The notes beneath the pieces were generated by a model. The model did no database searches. It was given only the letters and a program-made list of their open reading frames with translations, and was not told the origin of the DNA. The translations under genes and the position numbers were made by a program. A stretch of DNA of 64,000 bases. Source: an endosymbiont of Lamellibrachia barhami (GTDB lineage: Bacteria; Pseudomonadota; Gammaproteobacteria; Chromatiales; Chromatiaceae). The DNA lies in assembly GCF_011947365.2 (NCBI RefSeq), contig NZ_JAAVSH020000001.1:3179598-3243597 (forward strand), in the 5' to 3' direction. Positions 27,429-36,657 of this stretch are shown in pieces (the first letter of the stretch is position 1; every line of letters begins with the position of its first letter).

Positions 27429-28367
27429 GTGGCATCAATATTGAGACTCATCAAATGCATCCTGTCAGTGTCGATCATGCTCCATGTCTCCGGCCATGCG
27501 GCCGCTTCAGGTGCAGCAGACCTCCGTGCCCGGACACTGGTGATCGGCAAGGTCAGTGACAGCCCCCGAAAACATTTCACCCGCCTCAAGCCGATGGTCG
27601 AATATGTGGGGAAAAAGATGGCGGACCTCGGCATCACCCGCACCCGGGTTTTAATGGCGAAGAATAATGCGCAGATGATTCGCTATCTCAGGGAAGGGAA
27701 GGTCGACTGGGTGACCGAGACTGTTTTTTCATCACTGGTCTTTCGTGATCAGGCGGGAGCGGAGATCATTCTGCGGAAGTGGAAAAAAGGCGTGCCTGGT
27801 TATCATACGGTTTTTTTTACACGAAAAGAGAGTGATATTCACACCTTGAAGGATCTTCAGGGAAGACGTATTGCTTTAGAGGATCCAGGTTCGACTACAG
27901 CCTTTTTTGTGCCTATGACTATTCTCTTCGGAGAGGGGTTGCAACCGGAAAAACTCAAAACCATCCGTAGCACACCATCGCCGGATAAGGTGGGTTATGG
28001 CTTTGCAGGTGGAGAGATAAACATTGCAACCTGGGTCTATCAAGGGCTTGCAGATGCCGGTGCATATAATGATCTTGACTGGAACACGCCTGATCATACC
28101 CCACCTTCATTCAAAAAAGATCTGCGCATTTTCCATCGAGCTGAAAAAATGCCCAGGGGATTTGAATTGGTTCGTTCCGACCTGGATCCGAAGATCAAAA
28201 TACGTCTCAAGAAAATTCTGCTTGAGATTGGTAAGGATCCTGATGCGGGTGATGTGCTTTTTTCCTATCAACGTACAGCGCGGTTCGACGAGATCGATGA
28301 CGAAACCAACGCCGTATTGGAGGTCGTCAGACAGCAGATGGTTAGATTGGCAGGTAAACTGCATTGA
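27429..28367 (+). CDS. PhnD-like periplasmic binding protein
   Basis: Periplasmic substrate-binding protein of the phosphate/phosphonate (PhnD, type 2 fold) family, 312 aa from a GTG. It has a signal peptide ending near HAAASG and the motifs LKPMVEYVGKKMADLG, VDWVTETVFSSLV, LKDLQGRRIALEDPGSTTAFFVP and FAGGEINIATWV. No ABC permease or ATPase is nearby. Instead the stop overlaps the start of a membrane GGDEF/EAL protein, so it probably acts as a sensory ligand receptor rather than a transporter component. Confidence 0.88.
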   Translation: MASILRLIKCILSVSIMLHVSGHAAASGAADLRARTLVIGKVSDSPRKHFTRLKPMVEYVGKKMADLGITRTRVLMAKNNAQMIRYLREGKVDWVTETVFSSLVFRDQAGAEIILRKWKKGVPGYHTVFFTRKESDIHTLKDLQGRRIALEDPGSTTAFFVPMTILFGEGLQPEKLKTIRSTPSPDKVGYGFAGGEINIATWVYQGLADAGAYNDLDWNTPDHTPPSFKKDLRIFHRAEKMPRGFELVRSDLDPKIKIRLKKILLEIGKDPDAGDVLFSYQRTARFDEIDDETNAVLEVVRQQMVRLAGKLH

Positions 28368-30826
28368 TAGGAACACGTCTTCAGTCCAAATACTCGATGA
28401 TTATGTTCATACTGATCATAGGGGTTGTTTTGGCTGTATCAACGGTGCTTTTCCTGCAGTTCGACGAGGCCTTCGAAGACTATCAGAGCGCAAGTGCCTC
28501 GGCCTTGCAGGAGGTCCATTTTAAACAGTTGGAACACCAGGGACAGATCCTGGCAGAGATCCTTGCACAAAGTCTGGTCAATCCGCTCTATGAACTGGAC
28601 ATGGAAAGTATTGGAATGCTGTTGCGCACCGCCGTCTCTCAGCACGATATTGTCTATGCCATGGTCTACGATGCCCAAGGCAGAATCATCCATGACGGGA
28701 AAGAGACACTTCCCGGATTTGGAAAAACAACCGGGCATCAAATCGTCGAAAAGTCGCTGCAGGAAAAATCGGTAAAGAGCAAGATTGAAGACAATCATCT
28801 GGATCTGGCGACACCAATATTCATCGGCGAGGGTGTTGTGCTCGGCGGCATTCTAATCGGTTTTTCGCTGGAGGAGATGCAGAAAACTCTGGCGCACTCA
28901 AATAAGAGATTGGAATCGATCAGCAGTCACCATAGTCAACGCAACATCTACGCGGTCTTGTTGTTAGGCATCGCTTTAAGTGGAATAGGTATTCTGGCTG
29001 CCACCCTTGTCGCGAACCATCTCACCTCACCTATCGGAAAACTTGCCAGGCTTGCCGAACGTATCGGCGCCCATGACTACCGGGCATCGAGTCAGATCCA
29101 TCGTCCTGATGAAATCGGCGACTTGGCCCATGCATTGGAAAAGATGGGACGGCAACTCGAAAAAACAACCATTTCAAAAGAGTATCTGGACGAGATCCTC
29201 TTCAGCATGAAGGATGCCCTGTTGGTAACGGATCGGCAGGGAATAATCAAAAGGGTAAACCGCGCTTTTTCCAATCTGACAGGCTACAACGAAGATGAGT
29301 TGCTGGAGAGTCCCCTCAGTCTGGTGCTACCGGCAAAGTCCGATCAATTTGAGTGGTATGAACTCATCCTGGAACAGGAGGATGTCAATGCCGAGGATGC
29401 AACCTTTATCCGGCGCGACGGCAGTAGTGTTCCAGTGCTTTTGTCCGCTGCCCAGCTATCCCATTCCCAGCACCATCAAGGCATGGTCTTTGTTGCGCAG
29501 GATATGACAGAACGTCATGCTGCGGCACAACAGATTCACAATCTTGCCTATTTCGATCTGGTTACCGGACTGCCGAACCGGGCGCTTTTTATTGACCGCC
29601 TGAATCAGATGTTGCAGCTGGCTGCACGGGAAAAAAGCCGTCTGGCACTGATGTTTCTTGATCTGGATCGATTCAAAAATATCAATGATACCTTAGGGCA
29701 TCAGGTGGGAGATCGTCTGCTGAAGGCAGTGGCGGAGCGATTTCAGAATGCCAAACGCGCAGCGGATACGGTGGCGCGTTTTGGTGGCGATGAGTTCACG
29801 TTCGTTATCCCGGATATTCACAAGACAGACGATATCATCACCCTGGCGGAAAAGATCCTGGCCCTGTTTCAGCGTCCTTTCCAGATTGATGACTATGAAC
29901 TCTTTGCCGGTACAAGCATCGGTATCAGCATTTTTCCGGATGATGCGGAGAATGCCGAATCGCTGATTCGGCATGCCGATATAGCCATGTACCGCTCGAA
30001 GGAAAAACAGTCCAACGGGTTTGAATTCTACACTGCGGACATGAATATTCGCGCCACCGAGTTTCTGCGGCTCGAACACGGCCTGAGACGCGCATTGGAT
30101 AACGCTGAATTTGAACTTTACTATCAACCACAGATCAATCTCACAAGCGGGAGGGTAGAAGCCGTTGAGGCTCTGCTGCGCTGGAGACAACTGGATGGGT
30201 CGATGCAGTTACCGGACAGCTTCCTTCCTGTTATGGAGGAGACGGGGCTGGTGATTCCCGTCGGCGAGTGGGTGCTGAAAGAGGCCTGCCAACAAATGCT
30301 CCTGTGGCAGAAAACCGGGTTGGCGCCCGATCATATTGCTGTCAACCTTTCTGGCAGACAACTCTCCACTCCAGGGTTGGTCAGATTGATAGACGAGACC
30401 CTGAAACAATCGGGACTCTCCCCTGAATGTCTAATGCTGGAGATTACGGAAAGCAGCCTCATGCAGGATACTGACCGGGCCATTGATCAACTGACTCAAC
30501 TATCGGCGATGGGGATAAAACTTGCTATCGATGACTTCGGAACCGGCTATTCATCGCTGGAACACCTGCAGCGCTTCCCAATCCATGTTCTGAAAATAGA
30601 CCGCAGCTTCGTGCAGAATATGGAGATCAACAAAGACCGGGCCGCCATCGTCACGGCCATCATCAGCCTGGCGAGGATCATGGAGCTGGATGTGGTCGCA
30701 GAAGGGGTGGAGACAGAGCATCAGAAAATGCTACTTGACGAGCTTGGCTGCGATCTGGTTCAGGGTTTCCTGTTTGGCGATGCTGTAGCCGGGTCAGAGA
30801 TCAAATTCAGCAATACCGCATGCTGA
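28364..30826 (+). CDS. HAMP-PAS-GGDEF-EAL cyclic di-GMP signalling protein
   Basis: Membrane protein of 820 aa starting at a TTG that overlaps the PhnD-like stop. Layout: membrane helix (about 10-30), periplasmic domain (30-190), second helix (196-220), HAMP (to about 273), PAS (280-400), GGDEF (405-560) with intact RFGGDEF, and EAL (570-815) with intact VEALLRW and DDFGTGYSS. Both catalytic signatures look competent, so it could make or break cyclic di-GMP. The coupling suggests that its periplasmic domain reads the PhnD-like protein. Confidence 0.93.
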   Translation: MIGTRLQSKYSMIMFILIIGVVLAVSTVLFLQFDEAFEDYQSASASALQEVHFKQLEHQGQILAEILAQSLVNPLYELDMESIGMLLRTAVSQHDIVYAMVYDAQGRIIHDGKETLPGFGKTTGHQIVEKSLQEKSVKSKIEDNHLDLATPIFIGEGVVLGGILIGFSLEEMQKTLAHSNKRLESISSHHSQRNIYAVLLLGIALSGIGILAATLVANHLTSPIGKLARLAERIGAHDYRASSQIHRPDEIGDLAHALEKMGRQLEKTTISKEYLDEILFSMKDALLVTDRQGIIKRVNRAFSNLTGYNEDELLESPLSLVLPAKSDQFEWYELILEQEDVNAEDATFIRRDGSSVPVLLSAAQLSHSQHHQGMVFVAQDMTERHAAAQQIHNLAYFDLVTGLPNRALFIDRLNQMLQLAAREKSRLALMFLDLDRFKNINDTLGHQVGDRLLKAVAERFQNAKRAADTVARFGGDEFTFVIPDIHKTDDIITLAEKILALFQRPFQIDDYELFAGTSIGISIFPDDAENAESLIRHADIAMYRSKEKQSNGFEFYTADMNIRATEFLRLEHGLRRALDNAEFELYYQPQINLTSGRVEAVEALLRWRQLDGSMQLPDSFLPVMEETGLVIPVGEWVLKEACQQMLLWQKTGLAPDHIAVNLSGRQLSTPGLVRLIDETLKQSGLSPECLMLEITESSLMQDTDRAIDQLTQLSAMGIKLAIDDFGTGYSSLEHLQRFPIHVLKIDRSFVQNMEINKDRAAIVTAIISLARIMELDVVAEGVETEHQKMLLDELGCDLVQGFLFGDAVAGSEIKFSNTAC

Positions 30827-31033
30827 ATTACCAGGGAAAATCACGGACTATTTTGTTTCGTCCTGAGTACCGTATAGGCTCAGCGCCTCGCCGCGTGAGT
30901 GTGGCTTTTACCACGATAGGGCCGGTTCTTTCGAGTTCGCCAGGATTATTGGCAAATCACTGCTTCAATGGTTTCTGCCCGGCAGGGGGAGTGGTAGAAT
31001 CCGAGCGGTTTTATACTTCTCAGGGGAGTCACC

Positions 31034-31780
31034 ATGGCTGGACACAGTAAATGGGCCAATATCAAGCACAAGAAGGCCGCCAACGATAAAAAGCGCGGCA
31101 AGATCTGGACCAAGCTGATTCGTGAAATCACTGTAGCGGCTCGCATGGGCGGTGGTGATATCGACGCCAATCCCCGGTTGCGCCTGGCGCTGGACAAGGG
31201 ACTCAACGCCAATATGCCGAAGGATACCATCGAGCGTGCGGTAAAACGTGGCGCTGGTGGTGCAGAGGGTGAGAATTACGATGAGATTCGCTATGAGGGC
31301 TACGGTCCCGGTGGCACTGCGGTGATCGTGGATTGCATGACCGACAACCGCAATCGTACTGCGGCCGAGGTGCGTCACGCTTTCAGCAAGCTGGGCGGAA
31401 ATCTCGGTACCGATGGTTCCGTGGCCTACATGTTCAACAAACAGGGCGTGATCAGCTATGCCGAAGGCGTGGACGAGGATGCGGTGATGGAGGCAGCCCT
31501 GGAAGCCGGTGCAGAGGATGTTATCGGAAATGACGATGGTTCCGTCGACGTTGTAACCACTCCGGAGGAGTTCACTGCAGTCAAAGACACCATGATCGCA
31601 GCGGGATTTGAGCCGGACAACGCTGAAGTTACCTTCAGCGCCTCCACCGGCGCAGCCCTTGATGAGAAGGACGCCGACACACTGCTGCGCATGATCGATA
31701 TGCTCGAAGACCTGGACGACGTGCAGAACGTCTACACCAATGCCGAGATCTCCGACGAAATTCTGGAAACCTTGGGCTGA
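31034..31780 (+). CDS. yebC: YebC/TACO1-family protein
   Basis: A 248-aa protein with the family start [23 protein letters not shown] and the conserved RVA-like [25 protein letters not shown] and [23 protein letters not shown]. Members act as regulators or as translation factors easing proline stretches. The gene directly precedes ruvC as in many Proteobacteria. TAGAAT near 30995 may serve as the -10 box. Confidence 0.97.
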   Translation: MAGHSKWANIKHKKAANDKKRGKIWTKLIREITVAARMGGGDIDANPRLRLALDKGLNANMPKDTIERAVKRGAGGAEGENYDEIRYEGYGPGGTAVIVDCMTDNRNRTAAEVRHAFSKLGGNLGTDGSVAYMFNKQGVISYAEGVDEDAVMEAALEAGAEDVIGNDDGSVDVVTTPEEFTAVKDTMIAAGFEPDNAEVTFSASTGAALDEKDADTLLRMIDMLEDLDDVQNVYTNAEISDEILETLG

Positions 31781-32281
31781 ATGATTCGTATCCTCGGCAT
31801 CGACCCCGGCTCAAGGGTGACCGGTTTTGGCATTATCGACAGTGATGGCATCAATGCCACCCACGTCGCCCACGGCACACTTCGCCTCAAAGGGAAGGAG
31901 CTTCCTCCCCGGCTGGGTCAAATCTTTGCTGAGATCAGTGAGGTAATTGAATCCTATCGCCCTGAGGTGATGGCTGTAGAGCAGGTTTTCGTATCGAAAA
32001 ACCCCTCATCCGCCCTGAAACTGGGCCACGCAAGAGGCGCTGCAATCTGTGCCGGCGTAAGCCGGGGGCTGGCAGTGGCCGAATACGCCCCACGCAGTAT
32101 CAAGAAGGCGGTGGTGGGAACCGGCTCTGCTGAGAAGGAGCAGGTTCAGCACATGGTAAAACTAATCCTCAAGCTGGCCGAAAGCCCGCAGGAAGATGCT
32201 GCGGATGCGCTGGCCGTGGCGCTGAGCCACGCCAATACGAACACCATGCTGGGCCGTCTGGCCGCAGGACGGACAAGATGA
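31781..32281 (+). CDS. ruvC: Holliday junction resolvase RuvC
   Basis: Endonuclease that cuts Holliday junctions with RuvAB. The 166-aa protein has the catalytic acids in ILGIDPGSRVTGFG (Asp8), AVEQVFVSKNPSSALKLGHARG and the C-terminal EDAADALAVALSHAN. It starts immediately after the yebC stop and overlaps ruvA by 4 bp. Confidence 0.97.
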   Translation: MIRILGIDPGSRVTGFGIIDSDGINATHVAHGTLRLKGKELPPRLGQIFAEISEVIESYRPEVMAVEQVFVSKNPSSALKLGHARGAAICAGVSRGLAVAEYAPRSIKKAVVGTGSAEKEQVQHMVKLILKLAESPQEDAADALAVALSHANTNTMLGRLAAGRTR

Positions 32282-32886
32282 TCGGTCGTCTGCGCGGAGA
32301 GATCGCCGAAAAGCAGGCCCCTCACCTGTTGCTGGATGTGAATGGGGTCGGATACGAACTTGAAGCACCAATGTCCACATTCTTCAATCTGCCGGATGTT
32401 GGCGCCACCATTACACTCCACACCCATCTTGCGATTCGTGACGATGCCCATGTGCTTTATGCCTTCGCCAGTGAAGGGGAACGCGCCCTGTTCCGCAGCC
32501 TGCTCAAGGTCAATGGGGTAGGGGCGAAGATGGCACTTGGCATCCTCTCCGGCATGACGGCCGATGAGTTCTGCAGCAGTGTGCAGAACAAAGATATCGC
32601 TGCGCTGGTACGGCTGCCCGGTATCGGCAAGAAGACTGCAGAGCGGCTGATTGTCGAGATGCGCGACCGTCTGACAAAATTGGGCATTTCACCCTCTGCA
32701 GTCGGCGCTGCAGGAACAGTTGCCGGTCGTCCCCAGACACCTGTCTCCGATGCGGTGGCAGCACTGGTGGCGCTGGGTTACAAACCACTGGATGCCGGGC
32801 GCATGGTCAAGGCTGTGGAAGGTGAGGGACTCGAAAGCGAGGCGCTGATCCGCCTTGCATTGCAGTGTGCGGCAAAGAAAGGGTAG
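32278..32886 (+). CDS. ruvA: Holliday junction branch migration protein RuvA
   Basis: DNA-binding subunit of the branch migration complex, 202 aa. The N-terminal OB-fold starts MIGRLRGEIAEK, the helix-hairpin-helix motifs are LLKVNGVGAKMALGIL and LVRLPGIGKKTAERLIVEM, and the C-terminal RuvB-binding domain ends in LIRLALQCAAKKG. It overlaps ruvC. Confidence 0.97.
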   Translation: MIGRLRGEIAEKQAPHLLLDVNGVGYELEAPMSTFFNLPDVGATITLHTHLAIRDDAHVLYAFASEGERALFRSLLKVNGVGAKMALGILSGMTADEFCSSVQNKDIAALVRLPGIGKKTAERLIVEMRDRLTKLGISPSAVGAAGTVAGRPQTPVSDAVAALVALGYKPLDAGRMVKAVEGEGLESEALIRLALQCAAKKG

Positions 32887-32892
32887 ATAACA

Positions 32893-33939
32893 GTGGATGG
32901 GGAAAACAGACTGATCGACGGCGAGGTAATCGGTGATGATGTCGCCATCGATCGCGCAATTCGACCGAAACGACTGAAGGACTATGTCGGGCAGCCCGCT
33001 GTGCTGGAGCAGATGGAGATATTCATTCCAGCCGCCAAGGGACGCAACGAGGCGCTCGACCACGTCTTGATCTTCGGCCCCCCAGGACTGGGCAAGACCA
33101 CATTGGCCCATATCATCGCCAACGAGATGGAAGTCAACCTGCGCCAGACCTCGGGGCCGGTACTGGAAAAGCCAGGTGACCTGGCGGCACTGCTGACCAA
33201 TCTGGAACCCCACGACGTACTCTTCGTGGATGAGATCCATCGCTTGAGTCCGGTGGTGGAGGAGGTGCTCTATCCCGCGCTGGAGGATTTTCAACTCGAC
33301 ATCATGATCGGCGAAGGACCGGCGGCGCGCTCCATCAAGCTTGATCTGCCACCCTTCACCCTGGTTGGCGCCACAACCCGCGCCGGGCTGCTGACTTCGC
33401 CCCTGCGGGACCGGTTCGGCATCGTCCAGCGCCTGGAGTTCTATAGCGCTGCTGATCTGGCCCACATAGTGGGCCGTTCTGCTGGTATCCTGAATATCGG
33501 TATCGATGATGCCGGTGCGGTGGAGATTGCCCGCCGTTCCCGGGGTACACCGCGTGTTGCCAACCGTCTGCTGCGCCGGGTGCGGGACTATGCACAGGTA
33601 AAGGGAGACGGGTATATCTCGGCCGATCTGGCGGACCGGGCACTGGGCATGCTTAAGGTGGACAGTAATGGTTTCGACAACATGGATCGTCACCTTCTGC
33701 TGGCAGTGATCGAAAAGTTCGATGGCGGCCCCGTCGGAGTGGATAATCTGGCGGCTGCCATTGGCGAGGAGCGGGGTACCATCGAAGATGTGCTGGAACC
33801 TTATCTTATCCAACAGGGGTTTATGATGCGCACCCCCAGAGGACGGGTTGCCACCCAGGCTGCCTATCTCCATTTTGGTCTATCGCCAAAAGAGGGGAAG
33901 GTGATGCCTGGTCGTGAGGACCTGTTTGGCAAATCGTGA
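32893..33939 (+). CDS. ruvB: Holliday junction helicase RuvB
   Basis: AAA+ motor of the RuvAB complex, 348 aa from a GTG. It has Walker [19 protein letters not shown], Walker [17 protein letters not shown], sensor [12 protein letters not shown] and the C-terminal winged helix [16 protein letters not shown]. It ends the ruvCAB unit; a 112-bp gap with a GC-rich inverted repeat near 34003-34028 precedes ybgC. Confidence 0.97.
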   Translation: MDGENRLIDGEVIGDDVAIDRAIRPKRLKDYVGQPAVLEQMEIFIPAAKGRNEALDHVLIFGPPGLGKTTLAHIIANEMEVNLRQTSGPVLEKPGDLAALLTNLEPHDVLFVDEIHRLSPVVEEVLYPALEDFQLDIMIGEGPAARSIKLDLPPFTLVGATTRAGLLTSPLRDRFGIVQRLEFYSAADLAHIVGRSAGILNIGIDDAGAVEIARRSRGTPRVANRLLRRVRDYAQVKGDGYISADLADRALGMLKVDSNGFDNMDRHLLLAVIEKFDGGPVGVDNLAAAIGEERGTIEDVLEPYLIQQGFMMRTPRGRVATQAAYLHFGLSPKEGKVMPGREDLFGKS

Positions 33940-34051
33940 GCCGACCTGATGATTGCGGGGAACTAGATGAACCCGTCGTACTCAATATAGACGAACAAAT
34001 GGCAGGGGCCGCTTGCGGCTGCTCCTGTAAACAGAAGGAACAGATAGCAGC

Positions 34052-34462
34052 GTGAACGAGTTTCTCTGGCCTGTCAGGGTCTACTATGAAGACACCGACT
34101 CCGGGGGCGTGGTCTATTACGCCAACTACCTGAAGTTTATGGAACGAACACGCACCGAGTGGCTGCGCAGTCTGGGTTTTGAACAGGATCGGATGTTGCA
34201 GCAGGATGGTGTCATCTTCGCAGTCGTCCAGGTGGAAGTCAGCTATCTTCGGCCTGCCCGGTTCAATGATGCGTTGGAGGTCAGTGCGCGGATTACGCGC
34301 AGGGGCCGGGCCAGTCTGACTTTTTATCAGGAAGTCAGACGCCTGTCTGATAATACAAAACTGGTCAGTGGCCGGATAAAGGTGGCCTGCGTGGATGCTG
34401 TAAGGATGCGCCCCGCTCCGCTTCCGGAGAACTTATTCAAGGAGATAGCGGGTGTCGGGTGA
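34052..34462 (+). CDS. ybgC: Acyl-CoA thioesterase YbgC
   Basis: Hot-dog-fold thioesterase of 136 aa, starting at a GTG. The motif YYEDTDSGGVVYYANYLKFMERTRTEWL carries the catalytic Asp. It is the first gene of the tol-pal cluster and overlaps tolQ by 11 bp, as in E. coli. A role in phospholipid or acyl-CoA metabolism at the envelope is inferred. Confidence 0.96.
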   Translation: MNEFLWPVRVYYEDTDSGGVVYYANYLKFMERTRTEWLRSLGFEQDRMLQQDGVIFAVVQVEVSYLRPARFNDALEVSARITRRGRASLTFYQEVRRLSDNTKLVSGRIKVACVDAVRMRPAPLPENLFKEIAGVG

Positions 34463-35126
34463 TCTCTCTTACGCACAGCTGATATTACATGCCAGTCCGG
34501 TTGTTCAGTTCGTTATCGCAGTACTGATCTTCGCCTCCATCAGCTCCTGGACCATGATCTTTGACCGGGCCAGGGTGTTGCGCCGCGCCAAGCGGGCAGC
34601 GGAGAATTTCGAGGAACGATTCTGGTCGGGTGGCGATCTGGGTGAACTCTACCGCCAGGTAGAGAGGAGTGGCACGGATCTATCAGGGATGGAGGCTATT
34701 TTCCGCGCCGGTTTCCGCGAATTTGCCCGCTTGCGGACAAAAGAGCAGATCGAGCCGATGGCGGTGGTTCAAGGGGCGCAGCGCTCCATGCGCGTGGCCC
34801 TGAGTCGCGAGCTGGACGATTTGGAACTCCATCTGTCAATGCTTGCCACCGTAGGTTCGACCAGCCCCTATGTCGGACTCTTCGGGACCGTGTGGGGCAT
34901 CATGAACTCCTTCCATGCCCTGGGAAATGTGAAGCAAGCGACGCTCGCTCTGGTCGCACCCGGCATTGCCGAGGCGTTGATCGCCACTGCATTCGGGCTC
35001 TTTGCCGCAATCCCGGCTGTGGTCGCCTATAACAAATACTCCAATGAAGTGGAGCGGCTCAACAACCGCTATGACGATTTTCTTGAAGAGTTCTCCACCA
35101 TCCTGCAACGGCAGGCACATGGTTAG
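34452..35126 (+). CDS. tolQ: Tol-Pal proton channel subunit TolQ
   Basis: Inner-membrane proton channel that powers TolA during outer-membrane constriction. The 224-aa protein starts at a GTG inside ybgC, with one N-terminal helix (VQFVIAVLIFASISSWTMIF) and two in LATVGSTSPYVGLFGTVWGIMNSF and APGIAEALIATAFGLFAAIPAVVAYN. Confidence 0.97.
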   Translation: MSGDLSYAQLILHASPVVQFVIAVLIFASISSWTMIFDRARVLRRAKRAAENFEERFWSGGDLGELYRQVERSGTDLSGMEAIFRAGFREFARLRTKEQIEPMAVVQGAQRSMRVALSRELDDLELHLSMLATVGSTSPYVGLFGTVWGIMNSFHALGNVKQATLALVAPGIAEALIATAFGLFAAIPAVVAYNKYSNEVERLNNRYDDFLEEFSTILQRQAHG

Positions 35127-35145
35127 AAGAGAGGGCCGGGGGGTA

Positions 35146-35189
35146 AGGGCCGAGGGCCAAGGTTTGGTTGTGGTTTTTTTCTCGGCCCT
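35146..35189. repeat. Inverted repeat in the tolQ-tolR spacer
   Basis: AGGGCCGAG (35146-35154) and CTCGGCCCT (35181-35189) form a 9-bp perfect stem around a 26-nt loop that carries a T7 run. It sits in an 81-bp gap where tolQ and tolR are usually much closer. Possibly an acquired palindrome or an mRNA processing element. Confidence 0.5.
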
Positions 35190-35207
35190 GTCTCCGCAGG
35201 TGGCAAA

Positions 35208-35633
35208 ATGAGTCGTCAACGGCAGCGTCGCCGTCCCATGTCTGAGATCAACGTTGTACCCTATATCGACGTGATGTTGGTGTTGTTGGTGATCTTCATG
35301 GTGACCGCCCCCCTGCTGACACAGGGCGTAAAGGTGGAGTTGCCCCAGGGGGATGCGGAGCCACTCTCTGTCCAGTCAGATGACCCGGTGGTGGTCACGA
35401 TCAACCGCGCCGGTGAGTTCTTCATCGATATCGGTGCCGACAAGGGAAAACCGGTAGATGCCGAGACACTGGTGGCGCGGGTTCGGGCGATACTCAAATA
35501 TAAGCCGAAAACACCCATCATGGTGCGTGGTGATGCAGGTGTTGAATATGGGCGTGTCATGGAAGTGATGGTGCTGGTGCAGGCCGGCGGTGCCCCAAGT
35601 GTCGGCCTGATAACCGAGCCGCCGGAGCGCTGA
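35208..35633 (+). CDS. tolR: Tol-Pal channel subunit TolR
   Basis: Partner of TolQ, 141 aa. One N-terminal membrane helix carries the functional Asp in EINVVPYIDVMLVLLVIFMVTAPL near residue 23, followed by a periplasmic domain ending with VMEVMVLVQAGGAPSVGLITEPP. It starts after an unusually long spacer from tolQ. Confidence 0.96.
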   Translation: MSRQRQRRRPMSEINVVPYIDVMLVLLVIFMVTAPLLTQGVKVELPQGDAEPLSVQSDDPVVVTINRAGEFFIDIGADKGKPVDAETLVARVRAILKYKPKTPIMVRGDAGVEYGRVMEVMVLVQAGGAPSVGLITEPPER

Positions 35634-35637
35634 ATCG

Positions 35638-36555
35638 ATGTTCAGTGTAGTACGGCGCAATCCCATTTCGATCATTCTGGCGGTGATACTGCATCTTCTG
35701 ATCGGCTTTTTTCTGCTGTTTGGCATGGAGTGGTCACCTGTGCCTGAGTTGCCCAAGGCACAGGCGCCGATCATTCAGGCGCGGGTGGTGGATGCCGCCA
35801 AAGTCGAGGCTGAACTGAAGAAGATCAAACAGGCGGAAGAGAAGAAAAAATCAGCCAAGTCGGCGGCCCTGCGCAAAGAGGAGAAGCGCCTGGCAGAGAT
35901 CAAGCGCAAACAGGCAGCGGAGAAGAAACGGCTTCTGACGCTGGAGAAAAAACGAAAGACCAGAGAGAAAGAAGAAGCTAAACGTAAAGCGACTGCAAAA
36001 AAGAGACAGGAAGCTGAAAAACGGAAACAGGCGAAACTGAAAAAAGAGCAGGCGGCGCTGGCGGAAAAACGCAAGACAGAGGCAAAGCGTAAAGCGGCAG
36101 AGAAGAGAAAACGCGAACAGGCCGAAGCGAAACGTAAAGCGGCTGAGAAGAAGAAACAGGCGAAGCTAGAAGCCAAACGCAAGGCCGAGGCAACGCGTAA
36201 AGCCGCGATTGCGGCCCAGCAGGCTCGTGAGCGGGCGCTGCAGGCCCAGCTTGCTGCTGAACAAAACTCCCGGGAAATCAGTCGTTTTAAGATCGCCATT
36301 CGCCAGCAGATAGAACGCAACTGGCTGCGACCGCCGAATAGTGCTGAAGGGCTCTCCTGTGTCGTGCGTGTTCGACTGATTCCCGGTGGCGATGTGATGC
36401 CCGGCAGTGTCAGAATCATCGAGAGCAGCGGTAACGCCGCTTTTGATCGCTCAGTGGAGACCGCTGTCTATAAGGCTGCACCACTACCGGTACCCAGTGG
36501 TGGTCTGTTTGATTCGCTTCGTGATCTGAGGCTGAAGTTCAGGCACTCGAAGTAG
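35638..36555 (+). CDS. tolA: Tol-Pal energy transducer TolA
   Basis: Inner-membrane protein that spans the periplasm to Pal and TolB. The 305-aa protein has an N-terminal helix (ISIILAVILHLLIGFFLLFG), a long Lys/Ala/Glu-rich helical stalk (about residues 55-205, with repeated KRKAAEKK-type units) and a TonB-like C-terminal domain (IRQQIERNWLRPP ... VVRVRLIPGGDVMPGSVRIIESSGN). The stalk makes the antisense ORFs here artefacts. Confidence 0.95.
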   Translation: MFSVVRRNPISIILAVILHLLIGFFLLFGMEWSPVPELPKAQAPIIQARVVDAAKVEAELKKIKQAEEKKKSAKSAALRKEEKRLAEIKRKQAAEKKRLLTLEKKRKTREKEEAKRKATAKKRQEAEKRKQAKLKKEQAALAEKRKTEAKRKAAEKRKREQAEAKRKAAEKKKQAKLEAKRKAEATRKAAIAAQQARERALQAQLAAEQNSREISRFKIAIRQQIERNWLRPPNSAEGLSCVVRVRLIPGGDVMPGSVRIIESSGNAAFDRSVETAVYKAAPLPVPSGGLFDSLRDLRLKFRHSK

Positions 36556-36657
36556 ATCAGCCTGTTATGAGATGGAAATTCTTTGCGGTAGTCCGGAGAG
36601 TTGGCATACTCTGCACACCCAACCACTGTTCATTTAGATTTTATCGTTGATGATTAT

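Noticed and set aside
30820-31050. 76-aa ORF between the GGDEF/EAL gene and yebC
   Set aside because: It overlaps the yebC start and has no ribosome site or recognisable features.
35775-36419. 214-aa minus ORF opposite tolA
   Set aside because: Complement of the Lys/Ala/Glu repeats of TolA; gives an artificial Ser/Phe/Ala-rich frame.
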